Shown one piece after another: positions 24,893 through 36,159 of a stretch of 64,000 nucleotides of DNA. Source of the stretch: Lepraria neglecta (taxonomy: Eukaryota > Ascomycota > Lecanoromycetes > Lecanorales > Stereocaulaceae); assembly GCA_033220425.1 (NCBI GenBank), contig CM065649.1, forward strand, positions 2,294,001 to 2,358,000, given 5' to 3'. The translations under genes and the position numbers were made by a program. Position 1 is the stretch's first letter, and each line of letters begins with the position of its first letter. The notes under the pieces are model-generated. The model did not search any database, was not told where the DNA came from, and was given only the letters and a program-made list of their open reading frames with translations.

Positions 24893-27457
24893 CTATTTCC
24901 TACTGACCGGCGCACTACTAAATGCCTCAACCAATTGCTCGGCCTCCTCGGGGCTAACTCTCGCCTCTAACATCTGATGTGCACAATCCACAACATCATC
25001 CTCAATACCCTGTTCATAGAATCCCCCCTCACTAAAAGCCAGTCTCGTAAGCGCAATAAGATATTTCTTCTCTCCGCCCGGCACGACACTGAGTTTCGCT
25101 TGCATGTTGATGAGATGCGGGTAATTTGTTGTTAGATGGTAGAGCAGTCGAGTGGAGGTATTGACGAGGGCGATACGCTGCTCGTGACCATACTGATAAT
25201 CGTAAACCCGGCCAAGCTCGTCGTTCATGACGCGGACAAGGCAGCCGATCACAAGACGGTGTTTCGCGAGAGCTTCGGCGCTGTGGGTGGTGTCGCACAT
25301 GGCTTCTATTAGGTAGAGAACTTCCAGGCGTAAATTGCATATTTCGGCAGCATCGGGAGGATCTTCTCCAGGAGGCGGGCGAGGATTGTTGATAAGCAGG
25401 TGTGACAGATTATCGATGATGTGAGCTTCGGATGCATCTTGCTGCCCATTGTTTGGTGGCACTATCATGGCAAAGGACTGATCGAGAATGCTGGTACGCA
25501 ATATGCTCAGCATCATATGGATCTCCTCCAGAGGATTGACGAAGTTAAGGAGCATCATGATGAAGTCAAAACGCATGGTACGCCAAAAGCGGATGATTTC
25601 TTCGTCGTCGCATTGGCAGTCGTAAGCCATCATTAGCATTATTTGTAGGCATTCTGAACAATCTATGTCCGCCCTGTCTTTTCGAGGAGGCTGCTTCTTG
25701 CATCGTGGAAGCAAGATGACGTCGGCCGTGGCCTGTACAAGGCCCATTACCTCATTGGTGAGGTCTGGGGCTGTCTTGATAGGGTTGAGCTCAAGTATAA
25801 ATTTGACAAAATCCACTAGGAGGTGCACTGGCTGATGCTGAGTAAAGATTTAGCATTGTGTTGTGGCAGTGAAATTTTGTTTTTTCAAATGCTTACATAT
25901 CCTTCTTCCAGACATTGCGACCACAACGAGATGATGATAAGGGCAATCGCAGCTGGAAAGCTCTCGGAGTTGGGCTGGAAATTCCGGGCCGATATCTTAT
26001 CGAGAAGCAATGTGGAGAGGGGTTCACCTTGATTGGAGGAGAATGCAAATGTTGTCAAGCGCTCGAAGGTCCTTGGTTCTTCAGGCTTGAATCGATGATT
26101 CAGGAGCTTTTGAGTAAGCTATAGTGATAACAGTCAGCCAGTACTTACATTCTGCACAAGCCACTCACCTGAAACCGTTGATCTGGTCGCCCTTGACGTT
26201 GGGTGAGCGCAGCCGGTGCAGCGTCTCTAACTTGCGCGACTTCCTCGAACGGTTCAGCTTGTCTAGGTTCAGCGAGTTCCAAGGGTTTGACAGGACTGTC
26301 TTCTGTGGGCTTCCGCTTTCTCTTAGTCCCGCCCTTCGGTGTACCAGCTTTCGATCTTAACACCAATTTCGAAGGAGATAGAGGCTGGACTTCGTCGTCA
26401 TCAAAGCCATCGCGATGTGGCAAAGCCTTGTTCTTCTCGGGCGTTGTAGGGTGGTTTTCTTTGCCCGTAACCTTCTCTCCGCCTTTCTTGATGGCTCGCT
26501 GAAGGTTCCTGATCTGCTTGGTTCCCTCCGCGAGATCATTTTCAAGGAAGTCTTTCTCTGTTGCTATTTTCTGGAGCTCTGCTCTTGCCTTCTCGACCTC
26601 GATTCTCTGGCGGACGGCTTCATCGGCATGCAGTTTTTGCAATGAACTTGTGCGAGCTTCAAACTCCTTTTCCACCTTCGTTGCATTGGCTCGTACGATA
26701 GCAATTTCTCCAGCCTTGGCATAGGCGTTGTCGTTGGCATCCTGGATTCCCCTTTGAAGTTCTTCACGTTCTCGTAACAGCTGAAAAAAAGCAGTCAGCA
26801 GATAGGTATTCTGTACATGGCCTCGAAAGGCAGGCGGACCTTTTGAACTTGAGCTTGAAGAGCCTCTATGTCGGCAGCACCTTGGAGAAGCGGCTGAATG
26901 CTGGTGTCTCCATTCCGAGGGCGTACTGAATTTGTTCCTTGAATGCCGTTGTAGTTTCGTTGAGGGATCGCTACATTTCTAATAGGCTCACGAGCAGCTA
27001 CTTGCTCTCTGGTATGTGGTTCTGGTATCCTTGGCTCAGCTAGGGGAGCGCCATATCGCTGCTGTCTCCATTGTTCCCTCAGTGTGCTGTCTCCAGGTCC
27101 CTTGCCAACGACCCTAACATCGTATTTTGCAGCTAGACTTGGCTCCTCTGCGGCATCGAATATATCACCATCAAGCATCTCATCATCGAAGTCTCCATAA
27201 TCTGATGATGGCGGTTGATAATTGTATTGATCATTAGCATTGGCAGAAGGCTTTCCAACAGACAGCCGGCCAAAGCCGCCTGCAAGCCTAGGAGGGTCCG
27301 GTCGTGGTGGTTGTCTCAAGGCAGGCAGCTGGGCTCTGGTACTTGGCTGCTGGGTAGATCGGACCGCGTCCTCTTGAAGTTCATGAAAGGCATAGTCGGG
27401 CAAGGCGTCCAAGTCGTCATCTGAATATCCATCATCTTCGACGGCCTGGTCTTCCAT
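24893..27457 (-). CDS. uvsD: DNA-damage checkpoint protein UvsD (ATRIP/Rad26/Lcd1 homologue)
   Basis: Minus strand, complement(join(24893..25837, 25897..26118, 26169..26780, 26840..27457)), 798 residues; all three introns are phase 0 and 50-59 bp. ATRIP-type proteins bind RPA-coated single-stranded DNA and recruit the ATR kinase (known). The N-terminus (MEDQAVEDDGYSDDDLDALP) is acidic, as in RPA-binding regions. It is followed by a coiled coil from about residue 200 (LLREREELQRGIQDANDNAY onward) and a basic patch TKRKRKPTEDSPVKP. A helical C-terminal half contains EPRTFERLTTFAFSS and HQPVHLLVDFVKFILEL. Start ATG at 27457. The assignment rests on layout and conserved blocks, since sequence conservation in this family is low. 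Confidence 0.82.
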
Positions 27458-27932
27458 GGCATTCGTCGTACACCTGCATTGAGTGCCAGAGCTGTCTGGC
27501 CGGTTCTCTACATATTGGCAGGAAAGGTAAACATTGAAATGTGAAGGCAGAGGGTCCAATAATTGTCAAACGGGCGGGTTCGGCTAGGGCTGAGTGGAGC
27601 TTGGCGCAGGTGCCAAAATGACGCTCTCCGAGCTGGGACCCGGATCTGACGCGAATAACTCAATACCAGCCATACGACTAAGCCGATCCGCTCCTCATCT
27701 AACAGCAGACTGGTCGTGTCGACTCGTATTCGTTGCCTACTCTCTACAGGTGCCCTATCGGTTGGGTTGCGTAGACCTGCGTCAGCCAAGGCCCAAGGCT
27801 TAATCTCATCACCGTTACTACCGGCTCGCAACGCGTCCCAAGCAACACTGTCAAACAGAGTCAGAGCGAGCTGCTGGATGGTCAGGAGGTGTCCAGGCCC
27901 CATTCTCAGCCGCGTGCTCAGCGCTACAGGCT
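27458..27932. promoter_or_regulatory. Divergent promoter region uvsD/CDS1
   Basis: 475 bases between the start codons of two divergent genes. It is GC-richer than other intergenic regions. A 131-codon open frame on the minus strand here has no homology hallmarks and probably reflects the composition. Confidence 0.4.
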
Positions 27933-29516
27933 ATGGCGAAGCCACGACGAGGTGTTCAGTTTCAACACAGGGGAAGCAACCACCACAACGGAAGGAGACC
28001 TAGTATCTCCGAGAGTGACAGTGTTTCAGAACCAGGAAGCCCAACAGGAGCTGCGATGAACGGAAAGCTAGAAACTAGCAAAGAGGAGGTAAGTGTCTCT
28101 CTGCAAGAAGACACAAGCGACGCCGATTGAGCTACCCGGATCTCGTCCCATGCTGACGCTGCTTGCATCCAGGACGAATCTCCTCCTCAATCAGAATACG
28201 AGAAGAAAAAGCAAAACTTCATTACACGAGCGATATGGACCTTAGTTATGATGGCCGCCTTTTTCACGGCAATGTTCTCAGGCCATCTATACATCATAGC
28301 TATCATCACAGGGATCCAGGTCATGTCGTTCAAGGAAGTCATTGCTATTGCCAATGTGCCGAGCAGAGCGAAAAACCTACGATTCACAAGATCGCTCAAT
28401 TGGTACTTCCTGGGAACAACGATGTACTTTCTCTATGGTGAGAGCGTGATATATTACTTCAAGCATATCGTGCTTGTGGATAAAGTTTTGCTTCCTTTTG
28501 CAACCCACCACCGCTTCATCAGCTTCATGCTGTATGTGATTGGTGAGTCTACTCTTCTGATCGGGGAAATTGGGAAGGCGTTTACTCATGTGGCTGTGCA
28601 GGCTTCGTCTTCTTCGTTGGCTCTCTCCAGAAGGGTCACTATCGCTTCCAATTCACCCAGTTTGCCTGGACACACATGGCACTTTACTTGATCGTTGTCC
28701 AAGCTCACTTCGTCATGAACAATATCTTTGAGGGCATGATCTGGTTCTTCCTCCCTGCTTCACTCGTCATTACCAACGACATCTTCGCCTATATCTGCGG
28801 TATCGCTTTCGGCCGTACTCAGCTCATCAAGTTGTCACCCAAAAAGACTGTGGAAGGCTTTGTCGGCGCTTGGGTCTGCACCATTTTCTTCGGATTTGCG
28901 ATGACGAATGTTTTGATGCGGTACAAGTACTTCATCTGTCCAGTCAATGTATGTCTCCGCCTCCACATTCACCGTTTCTGCTTTGGACTGACGATCTCAG
29001 GACCTTGGCGCGAACATCTTCACCGGCCTTGAATGTACACCCAATCCGGTCTTCATCCCTCAAGCCTATCACATACCCTCCATCGTTACCGATATCCCTC
29101 TTCCCGGATCCCTCCATATTCCTTCAATCGTCCATGTCGCTCCCATGCAATTCCACATCCTCGTCTTCGCAACTTTCGCCTCCCTCATCGCACCCTTTGG
29201 CGGCTTCTTCGCTAGCGGTCTCAAACGCACATTCAAAGTCAAAGACTTCGGCGAATCCATCCCTGGCCATGGTGGAATCACAGATCGTATGGATTGCCAG
29301 TTCATCATGGGTTTCTTTGCCTTCATGTATTATCAGAGCTTTATTGCGGTGTACAAAGCCAATGTTGGGGATGTGATACAGACTGCTATTCAGGGTTTGG
29401 ACCATGAAGAGATGGTGGAGGTGGTTAAAGGTTTGAGCAAGCATCTGGTCAATCAGGGCGTGGTACAGGAAACCGTATTGGAGTGTTGGACAGGAGTTGT
29501 GGGAAATCGGCGATGA
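27933..29516 (+). CDS. CDS1: Phosphatidate cytidylyltransferase (CDP-diacylglycerol synthase)
   Basis: Four exons, join(27933..28088, 28173..28542, 28602..28948, 29001..29516), 462 residues, the usual length of eukaryotic CDS1. It converts phosphatidic acid and CTP to CDP-DAG in the ER membrane, feeding PI, PS and cardiolipin synthesis (known). Multiple membrane helices are visible (AIWTLVMMAAFFTAMFSGH, FISFMLYVIGFVFFVGSL, MIWFFLPASLVITNDIFAY). The full CDS signature lies at about residues 361-387: SGLKRTFKVKDFG, then the PGHGGITDRMD block. The charged, Ser-rich N-terminus is cytosolic. All three splice junctions fall inside conserved blocks and restore them exactly. Confidence 0.96.
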
Positions 29517-30035
29517 AGCAAAATGAGAAAAGGATCTTTTGAGCGACAGCATCTTCGCGGGCGCCATTTGAAGGTTACTGGTATGGATTTGGGTCTTCGA
29601 TTCAGAATGGACATGGGTAGGGAGGGTCACTGGCACGGAAATATCATTGTAGATAAATTTGGTTGTGCGATATTTCTGATCGCCTCCATAATGAGCGCTT
29701 CTCCAATCCATTTTTGGTAATGTATAGGAAGACCATTAAATGAACTGGATCTTCGTCTCCACATTCCACATTTCAGCTTGCTCATACCAACCCTTCATTC
29801 GTGACACAGCACTTGGCTTTCTTTTGAGTGAGTCAGACTCATCTGCCATCGCTTTCTTCATTCCTCAAAGCTTCCCAAGCCTCACGAATTGCTCCTTTTC
29901 CCAGCCACCTGTCTCTCGATGATAGACGAGGGCATTCACCTATTGGGACCCCCAATATCCAGGCAAAGGCATCGGCCCATCACATTAAACCCCCAGATCC
30001 GATCCATAGCCTTCTGCTCTCAATGACCACCGTAG
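29517..30035. other. Convergent intergenic region CDS1/MED21
   Basis: About 520 bases holding the 3' ends of two convergent genes. No supportable gene or repeat. Confidence 0.4.
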
Positions 30036-30591
30036 CTACCGCCTCACACCCCCAACCACTCCCTCCATAAGCCCCACCCACCTCTCCCTCTCCCGCTCAA
30101 CCACTCTCCTCTCCTCCAGCGCCCCCCTCAACTCCCCATCCAACCTCCTAATCCTCTCCTCCTGACTCTCCTGCCCCTCCCCAATACCCGGCAACACACC
30201 AATCAAGTATTCAATCTGTCTGGTCTTTAGTATCAAATCGTGCGCCAGCTCTTTCTGCGCTACTGCGAATGTGGTTGGTGTGTCCGGGCGCTGTTCGGGG
30301 GGGAGGGAGGAGGGGTCGGGGGGTTCTACCACCGCTTGGGATTGTTGGGTGTTGGTGGTAGAGTTTGGGCGGGCAATTTGGCCGTTTGCTCCACCTGAGG
30401 TTGAGGAAGTGGTGGGGAGGGGTACGGGTGCGGGGAGGGCAGAGGCGTTGTGGTGGAGGGAGATGTAGCGGATTGAGGCGTAGAATTGTGTTGCTAGCTG
30501 GGGGCAGTGTCAGTGAACGTTCAAGTCTATGTGACGAGTTGGGATGTACCTGGTCATAGCAGTCTTGGAGCTGGGTCAGTCGGTCTGCCAT
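30036..30591 (-). CDS. MED21: Mediator complex subunit 21 (Srb7)
   Basis: Two exons on the minus strand, complement(join(30036..30497, 30550..30591)), 167 residues, with a 52-bp phase-0 intron. Exon 1 is 14 codons (MADRLTQLQDCYDQ) and joins LATQFYASIRYI, giving the classic Med21 N-terminus that binds Med7 in the Mediator middle module (known). A Pro/Ser-rich linker contains PPDPSSLPPEQRPDTPTTF. The C-terminal coiled coil starts QKELAHDLILKTRQIEYLIG and includes the diagnostic LPGIGEGQESQEERIRRL. The unspliced frame would lack the N-terminal helix. Confidence 0.94.
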
Positions 30592-30934
30592 TGCTGTGGT
30601 GGTGACTCTGGAAGACCGTTCGGGGCGCGAGAACGGCCCGCGACCGTTTCTTGGGGGCCTGTTCAGGTGCGGTCTCTTACCATCAAAGAGCCAATGTTTT
30701 CTCTTGACTGGCTGAAGGAGCTACTCGTTCATCCAAATCTAGGCAGATCTGGGAGGTGGTGAAGATGGCAGAAGTCTACTGTTCGTATCTATATAACAGT
30801 ATCATAGCAATTCAGCTGTATCTGCAATTGAGTCCCTTCTAAAAATGTCTTTCGTTTGTCTTCCAAAAGTCCACCGATAATGCAAAGCTCATGTGCCAGT
30901 AATCTATGGATGCTCTAAATCGTGAGATCTCTCT

Positions 30935-32326
30935 TCACGAACCCTTCGGTACAGCGCAGTGATAAGAACTCGCAGGTGTAGCTGGCAAAGGATTCAGTGG
31001 CACTGCATCCGCTTCTGGATCTGACCGGTCTTGAAGAAGATGCCCTTGGCTGCTGATACCGGCAAACGTTTGATCTTGAGGGCTGTTGGGTACTCCTTTC
31101 GCACGCCAGGACGTAAATGAATCCTCAGCTGACGGCTTTCGAGCTTTCCTCGATCCGCTACCATTGCTGTAGCCCCTTTTGAATGCACTACCAATGCTGT
31201 GAAACAGCGGCATTAGTGTTGGCAGGCAAACGGCGATTAAAATGATGCCGCATTCGATGATACTCCAGGCGAGAAGCTCCACAGAGGTCGCTGGTGTTGG
31301 TCAGACGGTGTACGCAAACGGGGCTCAGCGAAGTTTGAGAGCGGGTGTGGATCAGATGGGGGCCAACTGACACGTGGGATCCGAGAAAGCGTTCTTTCTG
31401 AAAAAGATACTCATGCGTACAGCGCTCGCAATCAAGCCCCTGGCCTTGAGGTCAATTCGAGATTTCCATCACTCCATAATTGGTGGTTGCACACTCACAT
31501 GCCACCCATTAAAAACACTCCCGATAATGCCAAATTCTGTCTGACCGTCATCTGTAGCTTCCATACCATGTTCACTGGCAGCAAGACCATGACGACATCA
31601 GCGAGTAGGTTTGGCAACGACACCCATCGATAGAAAGCGAGCAGATTGATGCAATGTCCAGTCGGCGACATCGTCCAGGCGTACGAGATGGGTGAGCATT
31701 GGAAAATTGAAGAGAAGATGACGCCGAAGCCCCAGCCTAGGACCATGAATCCGAGGATGTAAACTGCCATTTTGAAGCGAGAGTTCGGAAAGATGCGTAG
31801 GTAGAAGAGCAGGATGGCGAGCTTGGGTAGCGCAATGGCGAAGCTGTAGAGGATGATCTGGGAGTAGAGGCACTAGAAGAAGTTCAGTACTGAGGTCTAG
31901 ACGCTGGAGATGCTTGAAGAGGCGAGGTGTACCTTTCCCCACCTGACCAGTACTTCCGGATCTGTGATAGTCTGGACATGCCTGCCGGCGCCTCCGACCT
32001 CGACGACTTCACGTTGTCAGCGAATGCATCTAGAGACTCATTGATGTGACTCACAGGCGATGCAGTTTGCGTTGAGGGCGAGGCAGGCAACCTATTGTTG
32101 TCAGTCTTCAGTCAACCACCCGAAGACTTAGTCACTGACGTTCTACCAAGGCAGGAATGCACATCCATTCGTCAGGTCCGATCTGAGCTTTCTTCAGCCG
32201 CGTGGCATAGAAGCGTGCAGCAACGACAATGATGCACAGGACGGAGAAAACGCAGGCGACTGTGGTGAGTCGATAGCCATCGTCCTGGTATAGGTCCTTG
32301 GGCAGTGATGCATCAGTATCCGCCAT
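30935..32326 (-). CDS. Fungal seven-helix rhodopsin-domain (PTH11-related) membrane protein
   Basis: Six exons on the minus strand, complement(join(30935..31290, 31372..31439, 31499..31872, 31933..32006, 32055..32091, 32147..32326)), 362 residues; the splice phases are consistent throughout. The fungal rhodopsin-domain family hallmarks are present. They include TM1 with ACVFSVLCIIVVAARFY, the KAQIGPDEWMCIPAL loop, GGAGRHVQTITDPEVLVRWGK, and LALPKLAILLFYLRIFPNSR-like helix 4. Also seen are FQCSPISYAW, NLLADVVMVLLPVNMVWKLQM, and SVELLAWSIIECGIILIAVC. No lysine chromophore site is implied; these are uncharacterised receptors or transport-like proteins, some required for surface sensing in pathogens (known for PTH11). 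The third intron (48 bp) and first donor (GTAGAA) are the least canonical junctions. Confidence 0.85.
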
Positions 32327-33043
32327 CACGTAGATTGATTTGGTAAGGAAAGCTTCATTTCAATTGACAGTGGAGAATCGAGGAAAGAAGTTTTCCGGGT
32401 GACCTGAAGCGCGCCTGCCCGTAGGTGAAATTTGGAAGCAATCCCGGTTCGGAAGCTGCGACCGAGAGCCAGAGTACTGACTTCCAATTCAGTGGCCGGC
32501 CATTTCAATCTATATTAACTCCTAGTTAAAATCATTTCTGTGAGCCTTTTTGTGTATTAGGATGCGCAAAGTTCACAATTATTTTTCAGTCGCCACAGTG
32601 AGTGTTTTAGTACATGACTTTGCTCTCATGCAAATCGCAATGCTATCGAGGTCAACTATGATACATGCATGAAACTGTAGGCAAGCCTAGCCTACGTATG
32701 GTTTCGTGATGATGGAAATCTGCTTTTGATCTTCTGATGTCAGCTTCGCTCTTCAATAATACATTCAGGAGCACGTACGCTAGAGGAATGTCCGTTAGAC
32801 CCCCTCAAAATTCATAGCTCATTATTCAAGATGTAGCGATTCCAAACGGCCAGTCCTCCAATCGAGAAAAACTTCGCCAAAATCTGCCTCAATCCTGTGT
32901 TTTCTTTCATATTATTCCGCATGATTTGAAAATTTTCTCCTGTCATCTCTTGTTGCTTTTGTGAATTTCTGCGAAATTGGCACTTTTGCTGGCGCTTCCC
33001 AGTCCGTAGTAAGACATCCCTCAAGTCTTGTATCGAGAAATGC
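32327..33043. other. Intergenic region
   Basis: About 715 bases between two minus-strand genes. AT-rich around 32,520-32,660. No coding signal or repeat identified. Confidence 0.4.
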
Positions 33044-34432
33044 TCATGGCCTACGCCTCTCCCTCTCAACTTCTACTTCATACTCCTCTTCCTCGACCTT
33101 GAAGTATTCCGCTACAGTCTCTTTCTCAGCTTTGGCACGCTGAGTATCGAGCATGAAGCGCACAGTGCCCTCTTTCAGGCCTGGCTTCGAGGCTCCCGTT
33201 GTCGGAGATGTGATGTCTTGCATGAGATCATTTCGAGGGCTTGTTGTAGGGGTGACCTCTTTCGCTTTCGAGCCTGTGGTACCGTTGGTAGCCTTAGCGC
33301 CGTTCAAGAGCTCAGCCGCCTTCGGGGCCGGGGCTCTAGTAAAGCGTGGATAGCTATTGGCGGACGCTTCTTGATTCAGAGTGATGCGGATGGCGATGAA
33401 GGTCTCAAGAGCGTGGCTTTGTCCAACGATTGTGGAAGCTCGGTGATGAGTATAAAGATCGAGTAAATCGAGAAGCGTCTCTAAAGCGAATTCAATATGC
33501 CATCTCTTTCACAACATGAGCACGGAAATGGTAGTCTTACCCATGACCTCTTCACGCGAAGAAGTAAACCACTCGTACTCTTTGCCCGTCTCGATCTCTC
33601 GGACATTCTTCTCATGAAGACGACCAGCGAGCTCGACGCAAGCGAATGCCATAGTAGTGGTGGTCTGTTTGAGAGGTGCAAAAGTGCGATACATATCCAA
33701 GGAGATGTTATAAGCCGTCTTGCCTACCGCCACCTTGTCGGCATTGTAGCGCTTTGCGAACTTTATGAGAATTTCCTGTGGGTAGCGATTCCTGAAATCA
33801 AACCCTGATGCTTCAAGCATGAGACGCTCGAGACCAATAATTGTCTTGGAGTGATTCTCAAATAGCTGTGTCTCGTTAAGAATCATTTGGTCGGCTTTGT
33901 GCAATCCTAGCCACTTACAGGATCATCAGGAGTGAGCTGCTCCGCAGGTGACACTTTCATATTGTATGCGGCGCAAAGAATTTCTTTCGACTTCTTCAGC
34001 GTATCCTCGATCTTGCAAGCGGTAAACAGCGCTGAGGCCGCAGCATCCTGAAATTATGTGAGAAACAAGCACAAAAAGCAAATTTGTCACACTTACGATG
34101 TAGCCATTGCTATCAGGGTGGACTAAACGAAATTTGTGGTAGTAAACACAAGCAGTGTCGTAGGTTTTGACCGGCCTAAATCATATCAGCGTGAGGCAAC
34201 TGAAAGAAACGATTCCTGTCCGCTCTTACAGCTGCATGTACTTTCTAACACTGTCAATCCAAGCGACTCCTTGCAAGCGGATGGAGTCATCTTTGGCTTC
34301 CGACACACCAGCTGCAGCGAGGCTGGCAGTGATCGTGTGCTGGAAGACGTACGGCCTAGCGATCTCAATGTACGAAGGATGAGGACCAATGCGATCAGGA
34401 TCCAACGCGTCTGCTGCTTGAGGGGGAGCCAT
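33044..34432 (-). CDS. CTK2: CTD kinase subunit beta (cyclin, Ctk2/Lsc1)
   Basis: Five exons on the minus strand, complement(join(33044..33480, 33541..33865, 33919..34047, 34097..34175, 34230..34432)), 390 residues, introns 49-60 bp. This cyclin activates the Ctk1-type kinase that phosphorylates Ser2 of the RNA polymerase II CTD (known). Cyclin box blocks: GPHPSYIEIARPYVFQ, SIRLQGVAWIDSVRK, VYYHKFRLVHPDS, ALFTACKIEDTLKKSKEIL, then KTIIGLERLMLEASGFDFR in the second repeat. The C-terminus is low complexity and ends in an acidic/arginine tail. The ATG at 34432 (MAPPQAADALDP) was chosen; the frame is open further upstream to a TAG but contains no earlier ATG. Confidence 0.92.
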
Positions 34433-34736
34433 TTCGGAAGGCAATTCTGATGATTCGGCAGTAGATAAATCCGAGGACTCAACAACTTCACCTTCCTCTA
34501 CTTCGGAATCAGATATATCCCAAAGAATGAGAATTAGCGCAATCTAGAGGATGCATCTTGGCACTGCGGACCGGGCCGCTTTTAGTCTGTCTGGCTTAGT
34601 GCTGTTTGATCAGTGTTTGGAGGATTCTGAAGCTGAGCAAAGGATGGCAGCCTAAGCAATCACAAGAAGCTCGTATTTTCTCATCAAACCAGACATAGAG
34701 GTGTTTGTAAGCACAGATGGTCATCACCCTCTAACG

Positions 34737-35735
34737 ATGATGGTCTTGGCACTCTCCGCGCTGGGCTGGGCCCTAAGTTTGCTTCTACCAATTGCAGCTG
34801 CTCTGCCGCCACAACAGCCTCTTGTTGAACAGGACGATTTTTCAGACAAGTCTTCGAATCTACCGCTGATTCTTTGGCATGGCTTAGGAGACAAGTAAGA
34901 TCAATAGCTATTTCTAAGATTCGAGTACTAAGACTACACTAGCTACAAAGCTGATGGACTCCGAGACATTGGCAAGCTACTCAATGAAACTATTGGAGAC
35001 ACCTACACATATTTCATTCGCCTTGACGATGACCCTTCTGGCGACCGACAAGCTACCTTTCTGGGTAATCTGACTCTACAAGTCGAGAAAGTCTGCGAAG
35101 ACATGGCCAATCATCCCATACTCTCCAAAGTCGATGCAGTGAACGGGCTTGGCTTCTCGCAAGGAGGCCAGTTCCTACGCGCATACGTTGAGCGCTGCAA
35201 TAAGCCCCGAATGTCGAACCTCGTCACGTTTGGAGCCCAACACAATGGCATCAGCGAGTTCCAGCAGTGCGGCGACAACGACTGGTTGTGCCAGAGCTGG
35301 TCGGGCTTGCTGAAGGGTAATACCTGGACCGATTTTGTGCAGAGCAGATTAGTCCCGGCACAATATTTCAGAAACCCCGAGGACCTGGAGAGCTATCTAG
35401 AGAGCAGCAACTTCCTAGCGGATATCAACAACGAGAGGGAAGTCAAGAACGAGACGTACAAGAAGAATATGAAGAAGCTGGACAAATTCGCCATGTATTT
35501 GTTCTCGGAGGATGTTACCGTCATACCAAAAGAGAGTGCGTACTTCGCCGAGGTCAATACGACGAGCGAGGAGGTCACAAAACTAAAGGATAGGGACCTG
35601 TACAAGGAAGATTGGCTCGGCCTGAAATGGCTGGATGAGAAAAAGAGACTTGACTTCCGGATCGCTGAAGGTGGACATATGGCTCTGAGCAAAGAGATAT
35701 TGCAAGAGGTCTTCAATGACTACTATAAGGCCTAG
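34737..35735 (+). CDS. PPT1: Palmitoyl-protein thioesterase 1 (PPT1)
   Basis: Two exons, join(34737..34894, 34943..35735), 316 residues. It is a secretory/vacuolar thioesterase that removes palmitate from cysteines during protein turnover (known). A cleavable signal peptide (MMVLALSALGWALSLLLPIA) precedes the mature protein. The 48-bp intron splits the conserved LILWHGLGDNY block. The catalytic serine lies in NGLGFSQGGQFLRAY near residue 124. The histidine lies in AEGGHMALSKE near residue 297, and the acid is probably in the EDVTVIPKES segment. Upstream GTG/TTG in frame were ignored because the ATG at 34737 starts the signal peptide directly. It faces CTK2 across about 300 bp of shared upstream DNA. 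Confidence 0.95.
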
Positions 35736-36159
35736 GCGTAAAGAGTTTTGTACCAGCTACAGGCGTGTCAGCTATATTAGAATTGTACGGGTACTGATTA
35801 ATTCTTGGGTTCGGCGTCGGCAAGGTTTCTCGCCGTCCTGTGGGTTTCAAATCGACCTTTTGGTTGTTGCTGTATGCCGCCTTCCAATTCGTTGCTTCTT
35901 ATGAGTCTCGCGCCTTCCAGAGGAGCTTTGGGTTTTACGATGTTCTTTGCCGGAAGTTGCATCCCTCAGAAGCCGCTATCATTTCTTATGACTTCGACCA
36001 TAGCGACATTCAACCTCTCTTTACCATCCATACCCATCTTCATATTTTCAAAGTGCTGGATCACAATCAAGTATAATCTTTTAATCGCTTCCATCACATC
36101 TGAATTGTGCCCCAGATAGGATCGAGTCCCTTTCGGAGTGCTAAGTTAGTGGGAGAAAT
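35736..36159. other. Intergenic region
   Basis: About 420 bases downstream of PPT1 with no supportable gene. Open frames around 35805-36119 have hydrophobic but unconserved content. Confidence 0.35.

Noticed and set aside
27508-27903. 131-codon minus-strand open frame in the uvsD/CDS1 divergent region
   Set aside because: No motifs, no start context, and it occupies the shared promoter; composition explains the open frame.
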